A stretch of 64,000 bases of DNA from Candidatus Rifleibacterium amylolyticum (GTDB lineage: Bacteria; Muiribacteriota; Ozemobacteria; Ozemobacterales; Ozemobacteraceae): positions 1-64,000 of the forward strand of contig JAACJG010000006.1 in NCBI GenBank assembly GCA_009917695.1, written 5' to 3'. A program made the translations under genes and the position numbers. The notes under the pieces were generated by a model, which worked only from the letters and a program-made list of their open reading frames with translations, did not search any database and was not told the DNA's origin. This document shows positions 38,579 through 48,051 of the stretch, in pieces (position 1 is the stretch's first letter; each line of letters opens with the position of its first letter).

Positions 38579-39553
38579 CTAAACCAGGCGGGCACGCAGA
38601 ATATCGTGCAGATGCAGAAAGCCGACGACCTTGTTGTTTTCGACGACCGGCAGTGACGTAATTGATTTGTCTTCCATGCTTTTGAGCGCTTCCATGGCGA
38701 GGCGGTCGGGAAAAGTATGGCGCGGGTTGGCAGTCATAACTCGACTTATCGGCACATCGAGGTTGCAGCTGTCGCTGCGCTCGAAGAAACGGCGCAGGTC
38801 ACCATCAGTAAAGACCCCAAGCAGGCTTTCATCAGATGCGCAGACGACCAGCGCACCAAAGCCGCCGCGCGACATTTGTACAATGGCACTGCGCAGAATG
38901 GTTTCGGGTGACACCTTCGGCACTTCTGTGCCGGCGTGCATCAGATCGCGAACAATAAGGAAACGACGACCGAGACTGCCGGAAGGGTGCAGTCGCGCAA
39001 AATCTTTTTCTTTAAAGCCGCGCGCCTCAACGAGAGCGCCGGCGAGAGCGTCGCCCAGGGCCATAGCAACCGTAGTTGAACTGGTTGGTGCCAGGTTCAT
39101 CGGGCAGGCCTCGCGCTCGACACCGGCATTGATAACGACATCAGACATGCGTGCCATGGTTGAATCAGTGTTGCCGACCATGGCGATAATGCCGGCGCCA
39201 ACCCGGCGCAGAAAAGGAATCAGCCTCACCATTTCCTCGGTCTCGCCAGAATTAGAGAGAAGCAGAGCGACATCGCGCTCTCTGATCATGCCCAGATCGC
39301 CATGCAGAGCCTCGGCCGGGTGCAGAAAAAACGAAGCAGTACCGGTACTCGAAAGGGTAGAAGATATCTTTTTGCCGACCAGGCCGGACTTGCCCATTCC
39401 GCTGACAATAAGGCGACCGGGGCTGGTCAATATCAGATCGACTGCTTTCACCAGCTCGTCACCGAGATTTTCTGCGGCTTTCTGTAAGGCTTTGATTTCG
39501 ATATCCAGGATGTTTTTGGCAGATACTAGCGGATTCTGGTTCATTTCGGACAC
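38579..39553 (-). CDS. kdsD: Arabinose-5-phosphate isomerase, KpsF/GutQ family
   Basis: SIS domain VSGMGKSGLVGKKISSTLSSTGT...HPAEALHGDLGM, HPSGSLGRR, two C-terminal CBS repeats. Confidence 0.93.
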   Translation of the reverse strand: MSEMNQNPLVSAKNILDIEIKALQKAAENLGDELVKAVDLILTSPGRLIVSGMGKSGLVGKKISSTLSSTGTASFFLHPAEALHGDLGMIRERDVALLLSNSGETEEMVRLIPFLRRVGAGIIAMVGNTDSTMARMSDVVINAGVEREACPMNLAPTSSTTVAMALGDALAGALVEARGFKEKDFARLHPSGSLGRRFLIVRDLMHAGTEVPKVSPETILRSAIVQMSRGGFGALVVCASDESLLGVFTDGDLRRFFERSDSCNLDVPISRVMTANPRHTFPDRLAMEALKSMEDKSITSLPVVENNKVVGFLHLHDILRARLV

Positions 39554-39681
39554 CTTAGCATAAATTGGCAGCGTGGCTGCACCAGGCTATAATATCACAA
39601 AGCATACTGCCGTTGAGTCGTGGCCGCAATTTGTTTCGCATTTTTCTGGCCGATAATGTATACTTTAAGGCCAGCAATATT

Positions 39682-41295
39682 ATGAGCAGCACTAACTCAA
39701 TACCCCAGAACTGGCAGGAACTTCTTGTCGGCTCACTCAAGTCAGAAAGAGCCGATGAAAGGTTGCTTGCTCTCGATTTTTTGTGCCAGCAGAGCTCGTT
39801 AAATCTCGACTTCGCCAGGCAACTGATGCCTTTGATCGTCGAGTCGGTAGTGCATCACGACACCCAGATTCGCTATTTTGCCCGCAAAGCCCGCAATCAC
39901 TTTTTCGAGTGCTTTCCTGAAATCGAAACTGCTTCACAGGAAGAAAAGGCTTTTAAGCTCGAGCTCAAAGAAGGCGAACAGCTGACAACACAGCAGATTT
40001 TGCTGCACAAAATGCGCCTGGGGAGCCGCTACGTCGTCTTTGAGGCGATGGAAAGACTGACCGAAAGTGGTGACAGATCGCTTGCGACTCCTCTTCTCGA
40101 ATATCTGCTCGAAGAAAAAGACGAATACAAAGTTTCTTATCTCGTGCGCTGTATCAGCAGAATTGACGACCCGCGCATCCCTGATGTCCTCGAAGATTTT
40201 CTCGAAAACGAAGATCCGCGCATTGTCGCCAACGCCCTCGAATCGCTGTGTGAATACGAACGACCAGAACTCGAAGACAAACTCATCGACTTTGCCACTT
40301 CTTCAGATAACCGCATCCGCGCCAATGCGGTAAAGGGTCTGCATAAATATGCGCCCAGGCTTGCCGAAAGCCATATTGCCGAAATGATAAAGAGTCATAG
40401 CATAGCTTTACAAGACTCTGGCGTCTATCTGCTCAGGATTCTGCGCCCCTCGAATCTTGCCGAACTGCTGCCAATAGCCCAGCATTCGAGATACGCGACA
40501 GTTCGCCTGAAAACGCTCGACATCATGCCGCCCACTTCTGACGAAAAAGAGTTCGCAGAAATGCTGCAAAAGGAAGACCTCGAAAAGCCAGACCCAAAAC
40601 GAGACCTGATACTGCTCGCGTTCTTTCTTGGTCTCGGAGTAGCTCTGCTGACACTGGCCGACCCAGGCCACAAAAGACTTTTATCACTGTTCTTTCTGAT
40701 AATCTCAGCAGTTACACTGCTTTCGCACGAAAAAACTCGCACCAGCATCCAGAAAACAGCACTTTCAATGGGCTTTATCAGTTCTCTGGCCTGGGGCAAC
40801 ACACGGCTCATGGTTCTGCCGACCCTGATGGGCCTCTGGCTGACCTGGAACAACCAGCAGCTCAACCGCCTTGGCAAGATCGAAAAGGCGCCGCCGCAGA
40901 CGGTCTATGCCTGGTTCTTTGCCATAGGCGCCATAATCATTCACCAGATTACGCAAAATGAGCTGTCAATGACGTTCGGACTGATCAACAAACTCGGAGA
41001 AGAAGGCCTCAGGCTGCCACAGCTGATAGCAGACATGGCCAGCCGTCAGACCAGATTCGAAATGGCCATTTTTGCAATAGTATCAGTCATGACCATCATG
41101 ATACTGAAGCTCAACACCTGGTTTCCGCCAAAAAGTCTCAACGAAAACCCGAAAAAGCGGCTTTTCATCGCTACAATAGTCTGTCTGGCCCTTCTTATGC
41201 TGTTTAACCTTTTCCATTACTGGGGTCTTAAGTTCCAGCTGAAAATAAACCGGATAGACAGCCATCTCGCCATCCTCAAACAGCTGCAACCCTAG
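39682..41295 (+). CDS. HEAT-repeat protein with C-terminal transmembrane segments
   Basis: VSYLVRCISRIDDPRIPDVLEDFLENEDPRIVANALESLCEY repeats; hydrophobic segments after about residue 310. Confidence 0.75.
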   Translation: MSSTNSIPQNWQELLVGSLKSERADERLLALDFLCQQSSLNLDFARQLMPLIVESVVHHDTQIRYFARKARNHFFECFPEIETASQEEKAFKLELKEGEQLTTQQILLHKMRLGSRYVVFEAMERLTESGDRSLATPLLEYLLEEKDEYKVSYLVRCISRIDDPRIPDVLEDFLENEDPRIVANALESLCEYERPELEDKLIDFATSSDNRIRANAVKGLHKYAPRLAESHIAEMIKSHSIALQDSGVYLLRILRPSNLAELLPIAQHSRYATVRLKTLDIMPPTSDEKEFAEMLQKEDLEKPDPKRDLILLAFFLGLGVALLTLADPGHKRLLSLFFLIISAVTLLSHEKTRTSIQKTALSMGFISSLAWGNTRLMVLPTLMGLWLTWNNQQLNRLGKIEKAPPQTVYAWFFAIGAIIIHQITQNELSMTFGLINKLGEEGLRLPQLIADMASRQTRFEMAIFAIVSVMTIMILKLNTWFPPKSLNENPKKRLFIATIVCLALLMLFNLFHYWGLKFQLKINRIDSHLAILKQLQP

Positions 41296-41316
41296 TGGTC
41301 AATCTGGTTGTTATTT

Positions 41317-41387
41317 GTCATTGCGAGCGAAGCGAAGCAATCTCAATGACAGAATGATTGCTTCGTCGCTACGCTCCTCGCAATGAC
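41317..41387. repeat. Palindromic intergenic repeat, family A
   Basis: GTCATTGCGAGCGAAGCGAAGCAATC...GATTGCTTCGTCGCTACGCTCCTCGCAATGAC. Confidence 0.8.
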
Positions 41388-41417
41388 GATTTTTAAACAT
41401 ACATTTGTGACAAAGCA

Positions 41418-43046
41418 CTAATCTTTGCGGTTGTCGAGAACTTCGAGAATTTCGGCGCAGAATTTTGCCGCGCGGTCTTTGAGCTTAGCAGCTTCAGCAG
41501 TCTTTTCACTGACGAATTTGCTGTCTTTGATGCCGCTGACGTTGATCATGACATTCTGATATGCACCCCAGATGCCAACTTCAAGAGCCCGGGCGCCAAC
41601 CTGAACGTCTGATTTAGAGGCGATATTGCCAATTTTTGCGGCTTCCAGCATGTTTTCCCAGGCCTTGTCGCCGATGCGCATTGTCTGTAAAGGAACTTCA
41701 ATCGCTTTTTTCAAGCCAAGTTCCATCTGCTCGGCACGATGTTTCTTTTCTGCGTCAGTGCCCTGTGGCAGACGCATGGCTTCGACATAGTCGTTGAAGG
41801 CATTGGTATCAGCATCGATCATCGGGATCAAACCAAGAGCAGTTTCATGCAGCCCTGGAATGATTTTGCGCAGCTGACTTTCGAGATGCTCGAATTTGCG
41901 CACGCCATAGGTCAGTTTGGCGACCATTGCGCCAAGACCGGCGCCGACAGCAGCAATTGCCGCAGAAGCACTGCCGCCGCCAGGCGCCGAAGTTCTGGCA
42001 TTAACTGCCTCGATAAACTTGCGCGTACTCATGTTGGCAAGCGGTTCGTTGGGTTCTTCGCGAATAATATATTCAATTATGCGCTCAGCCGGCTTGAACT
42101 GCGAAACCGAGTTGAGGCCGAGTCTATCGATTACCAGCTTGATCTTCTGGTCTTCGTCGAGAATAAAAAGATTTTCGCGCTGAATATAGTATTCAGCAGC
42201 CTTGAGCATAGCTTCGAGCGGAATCAGACCTACCAGCTCAGAACCGGCAACGCCGACGCCAATTTTGGCAGCTTCTTCTTTTGTCGCTTCAAACACTTCG
42301 TGCGGGGCGGTAATGTTGAAATTGTTGAGATTGAATGAGCACTGCGCCATGTTGTACTCATCAACATACCAGCCAAGGCCCTTGAGTTCTTTAAAGCGGC
42401 CGGGTTCGTTCGGGCCACGGCCAGCTTCACGCAGGTCGAGAGCGATGCGGTGTGCCTGATTGCTGGTGCCGAGAATATTTACATTGTAGGCAACCAGAAA
42501 AAAGCGGGCGCCGGTGACAGTTGCGCCCCAGCGCGGCACGAATTTCGCCGGGCCGTAATCAGGTTTCCATTCAGGCTGAACGATCTTTTCGGGCAGCGCT
42601 TCATACTCGCCCTTACGTATCTGCGGCAGTTTTTTGCGATATTCTTTATCCTGTGAATATTCGTAAAGATAGAACGGCACTGCAAGCTCGGCAGCTGCAC
42701 GTTCTGCGAACTTTTTCGAGATCTCGACGCATTCTTCCATGCTGACGTTGGCAACCGGCACGAACGGGCAGACATCCATCGCGCCCATGCGCGGGTGTTC
42801 GCCAGTCTGCACTGTCATATCGATGAGCTCTTTGGCAACTCTGGCCGCAGCCAGTGCGCCTTCAATAATAGTTTCGGGATCGCCGACGAAGGTATAAACC
42901 GTGCGATTAGTTGATTTTCCTGGATCGACATCGAGCAGGGTCACACCTTTGACACCGCGGATCGCTGCCGAAATAGCGTCGATGATAGACTGATCACGGC
43001 CTTCAGAAAAGTTGGGAACACATTCGACGATCTTTTTCATATTCAT
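41418..43046 (-). CDS. ftcD: Bifunctional glutamate formimidoyltransferase/formimidoyltetrahydrofolate cyclodeaminase
   Basis: VECVPNFSEGRD, TGEHPRMGAMDVCPFVPV; C-terminal TSAPGGGSASAAIAAVGAGLGAMVAKLT cyclodeaminase. Confidence 0.93.
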   Translation of the reverse strand: MNMKKIVECVPNFSEGRDQSIIDAISAAIRGVKGVTLLDVDPGKSTNRTVYTFVGDPETIIEGALAAARVAKELIDMTVQTGEHPRMGAMDVCPFVPVANVSMEECVEISKKFAERAAAELAVPFYLYEYSQDKEYRKKLPQIRKGEYEALPEKIVQPEWKPDYGPAKFVPRWGATVTGARFFLVAYNVNILGTSNQAHRIALDLREAGRGPNEPGRFKELKGLGWYVDEYNMAQCSFNLNNFNITAPHEVFEATKEEAAKIGVGVAGSELVGLIPLEAMLKAAEYYIQRENLFILDEDQKIKLVIDRLGLNSVSQFKPAERIIEYIIREEPNEPLANMSTRKFIEAVNARTSAPGGGSASAAIAAVGAGLGAMVAKLTYGVRKFEHLESQLRKIIPGLHETALGLIPMIDADTNAFNDYVEAMRLPQGTDAEKKHRAEQMELGLKKAIEVPLQTMRIGDKAWENMLEAAKIGNIASKSDVQVGARALEVGIWGAYQNVMINVSGIKDSKFVSEKTAEAAKLKDRAAKFCAEILEVLDNRKD

Positions 43047-43156
43047 TCCTTAATCTGTGTTTTGATGAAAAAGCCATTATTCTTTGGCAATTCGAGCTGT
43101 TACCGCCTATATAGCCCATTAAAAAATCTTTGTAAAGCACTTTGCTGCCAATCTTG

Positions 43157-43213
43157 TTTACCCGTGCTCGTGCTCGTTCTCGTGCTCGTGCTCGTAATCG
43201 TTGTCGTAATCGA
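43157..43213. repeat. Hexanucleotide array, degenerate NTCGNN unit
   Basis: CTCGTG CTCGTT CTCGTG CTCGTG CTCGTA ATCGTT GTCGTA ATCGAA. Confidence 0.85.
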
Positions 43214-43262
43214 AATGGATATCAAAGTGCTTATTCGGACTCGCAAATGGTTCTGTTAATAA

Positions 43263-43297
43263 CAACCGACCGGCAAATCGATTCTGCCGGTCGGTCG
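43263..43297 (-). terminator. Hairpin, candidate terminator for the amylase gene
   Basis: ACCGACCGGCA (43265-43275)/TGCCGGTCGGT (43285-43295); weak T-rich run on minus strand. Confidence 0.5.
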
Positions 43298-43340
43298 GGT
43301 TAATCTGAGAAAATCCGCGTAATTTGCGGTTAAATATGCT

Positions 43341-44672
43341 TCAGCGGCGACGTCGAACTCTGGTCGGCACGGTTTTGGCCCAGACGGCATACTGGTCGCC
43401 GCTGGCGGCCAGCTTTAAAGAAGCGTCGGGTGCCCAGTCTTTGCCGCCAAGTTTTACCGCGACCTTGTTGTCGATGATCGCTGCATAGAGGCCGTCTTCG
43501 GCCTTGATTATTTCGACTTTGCTGCTGCTGTTGATCTTGTTCTGCTTGCGAACAGCGATCAGCTTCTGGATCTGGGCATAAAGATTCCAGTCGTAGACGT
43601 GCTCCCAGAACACACATGGGATACCGGGATGCGTAAGAATATAAGCATAACCCTGCATGACTTTTTTGTCAGGGAAAGGCCAGTGGCTCTGCTGCGAGCC
43701 AGTATCATGGTTGTCGATAAAAGTAACCGCACGTGACGGCCACCACCCGATAAGGCCGGTCGGTTTGCCATCTTTATCACGCAAACGCCAGTATTCACCA
43801 TGAACGGCAACCTGCAAAATTCCTTTGGTAGTAAAATCAAACAGGCAGGCGACCTTGCTGGGATTGCCGTCAAGCCAGTTACAAAGCTCTTTGCGATGTC
43901 CATCCTGGTTGGGGTTCAGATGTGAACCCTGAAATGACATATTAGTCCAGACTTCGCCAACTGAAAAGGCAGGGCTGGTCTTTTCATCGTAGTAGCCCGC
44001 ATATTTACTGGCGTAACCCTTGGAATAATCGTAACGCCACGCCTTGAAACCCAGCTTCTTGAGCCAGTTCATCCATTCGGCTATGTCTTCTCTGACTTTG
44101 TCATTGGTATGGTCGAGATCGGGCGCAGCGTGATAGCCCTCACCGGTGTCATTGTTGCCGGTGCCGCCGTATTGGCCGCGGCAGACCGCCCACTGTTCCC
44201 ATTTTGCCTTGCCGGATGCGAAGTGATAGATGTTCCAGATGCCGTTGTTATCTTGTTTTCCGGCACAACGATGGTTAACCACTATGTCAGCAACAGGAAG
44301 AACTCCTTGAGCATTAAGAGCTTTCAACGCAGCTTCCAGCTGTGCCTGATTACCATAAAAAGTCGGGTTGTCAGAGTCACCGAGATCGTAATAATCACCA
44401 GGGAGATAGCCCTGCGGGCTGACTGAGCGGGAAACCGGCGGAAACCAGACGAAATCTGCGCCTAGTGCCTTAATGCTCTCGGCTCGCTGTTCGATCAGTC
44501 GGTACCATTTGCTCGGAGTGCCACGAGCCTGACTGTTCCAGCCGAAGCCCTGCAACATTACACCGTTGGCAACCCGCGGCGGTGGATCTGCCATAACCGG
44601 CGCCAGGACTGCGAACACACAAAACAATGCCAGAACAAGCCAGAGCGAGGCGTCTTTGCAAAAACTTCTCAT
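43341..44672 (-). CDS. Secreted alpha-amylase (GH13)
   Basis: GVMLQGFGWNSQ, VADIVVNHRC, FKAWRYDYSKGY, VGEVW, VTFIDNHDTGS. Confidence 0.92.
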   Translation of the reverse strand: MRSFCKDASLWLVLALFCVFAVLAPVMADPPPRVANGVMLQGFGWNSQARGTPSKWYRLIEQRAESIKALGADFVWFPPVSRSVSPQGYLPGDYYDLGDSDNPTFYGNQAQLEAALKALNAQGVLPVADIVVNHRCAGKQDNNGIWNIYHFASGKAKWEQWAVCRGQYGGTGNNDTGEGYHAAPDLDHTNDKVREDIAEWMNWLKKLGFKAWRYDYSKGYASKYAGYYDEKTSPAFSVGEVWTNMSFQGSHLNPNQDGHRKELCNWLDGNPSKVACLFDFTTKGILQVAVHGEYWRLRDKDGKPTGLIGWWPSRAVTFIDNHDTGSQQSHWPFPDKKVMQGYAYILTHPGIPCVFWEHVYDWNLYAQIQKLIAVRKQNKINSSSKVEIIKAEDGLYAAIIDNKVAVKLGGKDWAPDASLKLAASGDQYAVWAKTVPTRVRRRR

Positions 44673-44759
44673 TATTCATGCTCCCTGGAGGGTGTATATT
44701 TGATTATACCAGAATTTCCACCCACAGAAAAGCCCTTGCATTACCCGCATTCTGCAGAC

Positions 44760-44857
44760 TTCGCATCGATATCGGTATCGGGTTCGGTATCAGTATCGGG
44801 TTCGGGATCGGGTTCGGTATCGGGATCGGGTTCGGGTTCGGTATCGGGATCGTTGCT
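44760..44857. repeat. Hexanucleotide array, degenerate WTCGGK unit
   Basis: ATCGAT ATCGGT ATCGGG TTCGGT ATCAGT ATCGGG TTCGGG ATCGGG TTCGGT ... Confidence 0.88.
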
Positions 44858-44862
44858 GAGAC

Positions 44863-46647
44863 TCAGAAGTAATAGTAAATACTCTTGTAATCTTCGGGGT
44901 TTTCACCGAGTGTTTCGAGCTTTTTCAGATAGTCGTACAGCGCAAGATCCGTGTGAATATAAGAAGGAATGTTGCTGATGTACTTTTCCCATGGGTGAAA
45001 CTCGTAGATTCGTCGCCCATCTGGCAGAATCGTCAGCAGCAGATGATTCTGCTCAGCTCGCAGATAGTTCTTGCCGAGCCCCGGCACATTAAAAACGGGC
45101 TCGTCAGTTCTCGCCATGCCTGGCAGCAGGCGCGCCTCTTCCCTCGCCTCCTGTTGCAGCCGCGCCAGCGGCACCCGGTAGAAATCAGTCTCCTGCTTGC
45201 CTTTGGCGTTGAAGGTATAATATGGCTCAACACCAATCTGGCGCAGCCAGCGGCGAAGAGCGTTCACCTCGTAGCGGCGACAATTCTGAATCGTGAATAC
45301 AGCCTGGTTGTAGCAGTAAAGGCCTCGTCGCCTGAACTTCTGTATTGCTTCCATCGCCTGCGGGGTGATTTCAAAACAGTGCTCGAAATGCGTAACTATA
45401 ACTATCTCGCGCCGGCCAGGCTGCTGGAAAGAGGCGATCATGTCCGCAAGTTCGTCGGTTATGCGCTGCGGCAATGCCACTGGCGTGCGCGAACCGATGC
45501 GAATACGCCACACAGTTTCAATCTTAGCCAGGCCTTCGAGCACATACCTGATATTGGCATCTGTCATCACCAGCGGATCGCCACCGGTTACCAGCACCTC
45601 GTTAACCGCCGGGTTCGCAGCTATCCAGTCTATGGCGGCATCCAGCTTTTCTTTCGAGGCCATGGCACCGGGAGAATAAACATCGTCTATCTCCCAGTTA
45701 CGCTGACAGTAAACACAGATCTGGCTGCACGTATTATAGGGCTTGAACACCACAATGTGTGGATAACGCCGGGTGATCAGATCGATCGGCGACGTATCGG
45801 TCTCGCGCATGAAATCAAGATCGCAAACAGGCTGATCGCGACGCGCCAGAATCCCATCGACATAACTCATCGGCGGAATGACCTGAGCCCTCACCGACAT
45901 GTCGACCAACCCTCCGCTTCGATAGTCGAACAAAGAAACATAATAAGGCGTGATACCAAAGGGCAGTCTTGCTGCGCGGGCCCGGTCAATTGCCAGTTTT
46001 TCTTCCGGAGTCAGTTCTACCAGCTTCTCAAGCATCGCTGAATCTCTGACAATATGCTTGAGTTGCCAGTGGTAGTCATCAAATTCAGCCTCACTACAGC
46101 CGAAAAAGCTGATTATGCGCTGTCGGTTTTCGTTGCGCTTCTCAATGACTCCAGAGTCAAGACCGCATTGATAACGCTTCATCGACTCATCAATCTTTGC
46201 ACACAAGCGATTCAGATAACGCGATCGCGCGATTCCTGCCTCACGACCGGTTTTTCGAATCTTCACCTCATCGCCATAAATACCGGCTTTGCCGGCCATT
46301 CCAGAGAGTATACGATGAACGTCTTCGAGAAAAGCATCTGAAAGATCAGGTGGCAAACTTTGCCAGTTCTCATGCGCCAGATCGTAAAGGACCTTAACCA
46401 TGTCAAAACCGGTCAAATGAGCACTGCGCCGCGTGAAAAACTGCCGAAATGCCCTGAGACATGAAAGCCGCAAAGCCACCTGCAGTCCACTTAATTTCAG
46501 CGCTTCATCCGCATTTGCTTCAATAAACCGGCGGGATTTGGCCAGAAATTTGTCGCGCGCACTCTCGTAATCAGGCGCTTCCAGCAGAATTTTATGCAAA
46601 GGCGGAAATGCCAGAAACATCTGTTCAACTTTTTCTTTGCTGTACAC
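44863..46647 (-). CDS. KamA-family radical SAM protein (lysine 2,3-aminomutase-like)
   Basis: KPYNTCSQICVYCQRNWEID (CxxxCxxC), VLVTGGDPLVMTD, RIGSRTPVALPQRIT, HFEHCFEIT. Confidence 0.88.
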   Translation of the reverse strand: MYSKEKVEQMFLAFPPLHKILLEAPDYESARDKFLAKSRRFIEANADEALKLSGLQVALRLSCLRAFRQFFTRRSAHLTGFDMVKVLYDLAHENWQSLPPDLSDAFLEDVHRILSGMAGKAGIYGDEVKIRKTGREAGIARSRYLNRLCAKIDESMKRYQCGLDSGVIEKRNENRQRIISFFGCSEAEFDDYHWQLKHIVRDSAMLEKLVELTPEEKLAIDRARAARLPFGITPYYVSLFDYRSGGLVDMSVRAQVIPPMSYVDGILARRDQPVCDLDFMRETDTSPIDLITRRYPHIVVFKPYNTCSQICVYCQRNWEIDDVYSPGAMASKEKLDAAIDWIAANPAVNEVLVTGGDPLVMTDANIRYVLEGLAKIETVWRIRIGSRTPVALPQRITDELADMIASFQQPGRREIVIVTHFEHCFEITPQAMEAIQKFRRRGLYCYNQAVFTIQNCRRYEVNALRRWLRQIGVEPYYTFNAKGKQETDFYRVPLARLQQEAREEARLLPGMARTDEPVFNVPGLGKNYLRAEQNHLLLTILPDGRRIYEFHPWEKYISNIPSYIHTDLALYDYLKKLETLGENPEDYKSIYYYF

Positions 46648-46925
46648 TGTTGCTCCAGACCAGGCAATTTCTTAAAATATGGTGATTTTCTTGAAAATAC
46701 CAAGAAATTACGCAGAATTCATAGTTTTTCTAGTCATAGAATAACATATCTGCCGTTTTTATTCAATTTTTGCAACCAGCAATTTTCGAGCAAAAACTTA
46801 ACGACAATCGGCGCGAGCCGTACAAGAGGGGCGCAGAGAGCGACCGAGTGGATGTACCCTGCGACTTTCTTCTTAGTTCAGGCTGCGAAAAACAGGTTGC
46901 GCAGAATAACGGTTGTGGCAGCGAC

Positions 46926-47930
46926 TCAGTCCGCTTCGCCCTCGCGCCTGATAAAGCGCCATTCCCCGAGCATGCGGTCTGAGTCTTCACTCTCGCGGCG
47001 CTGCAGTTCAAAAATAGCTTCAAAATTCACCGGTTCGGCCGAATGATGCGCACGCAGCCAGCCCTTAACTTCGATTTCGCCAAAAAGCGGCGAACCCGGC
47101 TTTTCATCAGTAAAATATTCTGCGGTCAGATAAGTCATTCCGGCCTTGTCGATAAGAACCTCATGCTCAGTGCTGTTGACCGTCAAAGATTGCGATTTTT
47201 CCTTGAGCCCACGGGTCGAATATGAGGTCGGTGGAGCTATTCTGATGTTCTCGAACTTCTTTTCATCAGGCCGGCCCTGCGGTCGAAAAAGAATCTCACA
47301 GCGATGAAAAGGAATCACCAGCGTATCTGAAGAGTATGTCACGACATATACTTTCATACTGAGATTCCATTGATAAGCGCCTGACTGACTTATTCCGGCA
47401 ATAGCTCGCTGCAACTCGACTTTGCCATCGATAATCTCGAGACTCGGTTTCTTCTGAGTCGGGTAAAGCAGCTTTATCAGATCAGAGCGTCGTGCCGAAC
47501 GGGTTGAATTGGCTTCACGCCAGGGAACTTCGTGAGTTATGATACCGGTACTGTCAGGAATTCTGATGACGAAAGGGCTGCGCTCGGTTTCAAAGACAAG
47601 CGCAACCACAGTTTTGCCATTATAGGGCACCGAAAGGCTGATTAGATTTGGCGCAAGCAGCTGGTCAAAGCGCGAACGCACCTTGGCAAACCAGATCGAA
47701 AGTTCTTCGAAATCAGCGCCGACCACGCCTTTTTTTTCGTCGATGCCGATCAACCACATGATCGGCTCACCGCGGGCAGCATTGGCATGTGCTGCAATAC
47801 GACGCGCTGCCCGAAAATGGTCGCGCGGCCATTCCGCCTTGAGCTCAACCGTATCGTCTTCGATCGGCTGGCCTTTTTCGAGGCGTTCAATGATATCGAG
47901 AACCTTGAATTCTATTTCCTGTTTTTTCAT
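46926..47930 (-). CDS. Schlafen AlbA_2 (divergent AAA-4)-like domain protein
   Basis: DDTVELKAEWP...ARRIAAHANAARGEPIMWLIGIDEKKGVVGAD...VPWREANSTRSARRSDLIKLL. Confidence 0.7.
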   Translation of the reverse strand: MKKQEIEFKVLDIIERLEKGQPIEDDTVELKAEWPRDHFRAARRIAAHANAARGEPIMWLIGIDEKKGVVGADFEELSIWFAKVRSRFDQLLAPNLISLSVPYNGKTVVALVFETERSPFVIRIPDSTGIITHEVPWREANSTRSARRSDLIKLLYPTQKKPSLEIIDGKVELQRAIAGISQSGAYQWNLSMKVYVVTYSSDTLVIPFHRCEILFRPQGRPDEKKFENIRIAPPTSYSTRGLKEKSQSLTVNSTEHEVLIDKAGMTYLTAEYFTDEKPGSPLFGEIEVKGWLRAHHSAEPVNFEAIFELQRRESEDSDRMLGEWRFIRREGEAD

Positions 47931-48051
47931 CGCGCACTCTCTGCTATTTCTTACTTTTTCATATTATCGGCATTTTTGCAATGCCGCCAAAAAAAAGAAT
48001 TTCCGTTCATGGCCACCGCCACAAACGGAAACTCCGTTTTTATCAATTAGA

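Noticed and set aside
38631-39563. 310-aa ORF antisense to kdsD
   Set aside because: Ser/Arg-rich shadow translation of a well-supported SIS/CBS gene.
41418-43046. Fusion of formiminotransferase and cyclodeaminase as a novel architecture
   Set aside because: This bifunctional fusion is already well known.
43157-43213. Possible CRISPR array because of regular repeats
   Set aside because: Six-base period with no spacers; no CRISPR-like repeats of 24-40 bp anywhere in the window and no cas genes.
43062-43259. ORF containing LVLVLVLVLVIVVVIE
   Set aside because: Translation of the hexanucleotide array, not a protein-coding signal.
44627-44872. ORF containing IGIGFGISIGFGIGFGIG
   Set aside because: Translation of the second hexanucleotide array.
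44953-46041. 362-aa ORF antisense to the KamA-family gene
   Set aside because: Shadow ORF; the sense strand carries the CxxxCxxC radical SAM motif.
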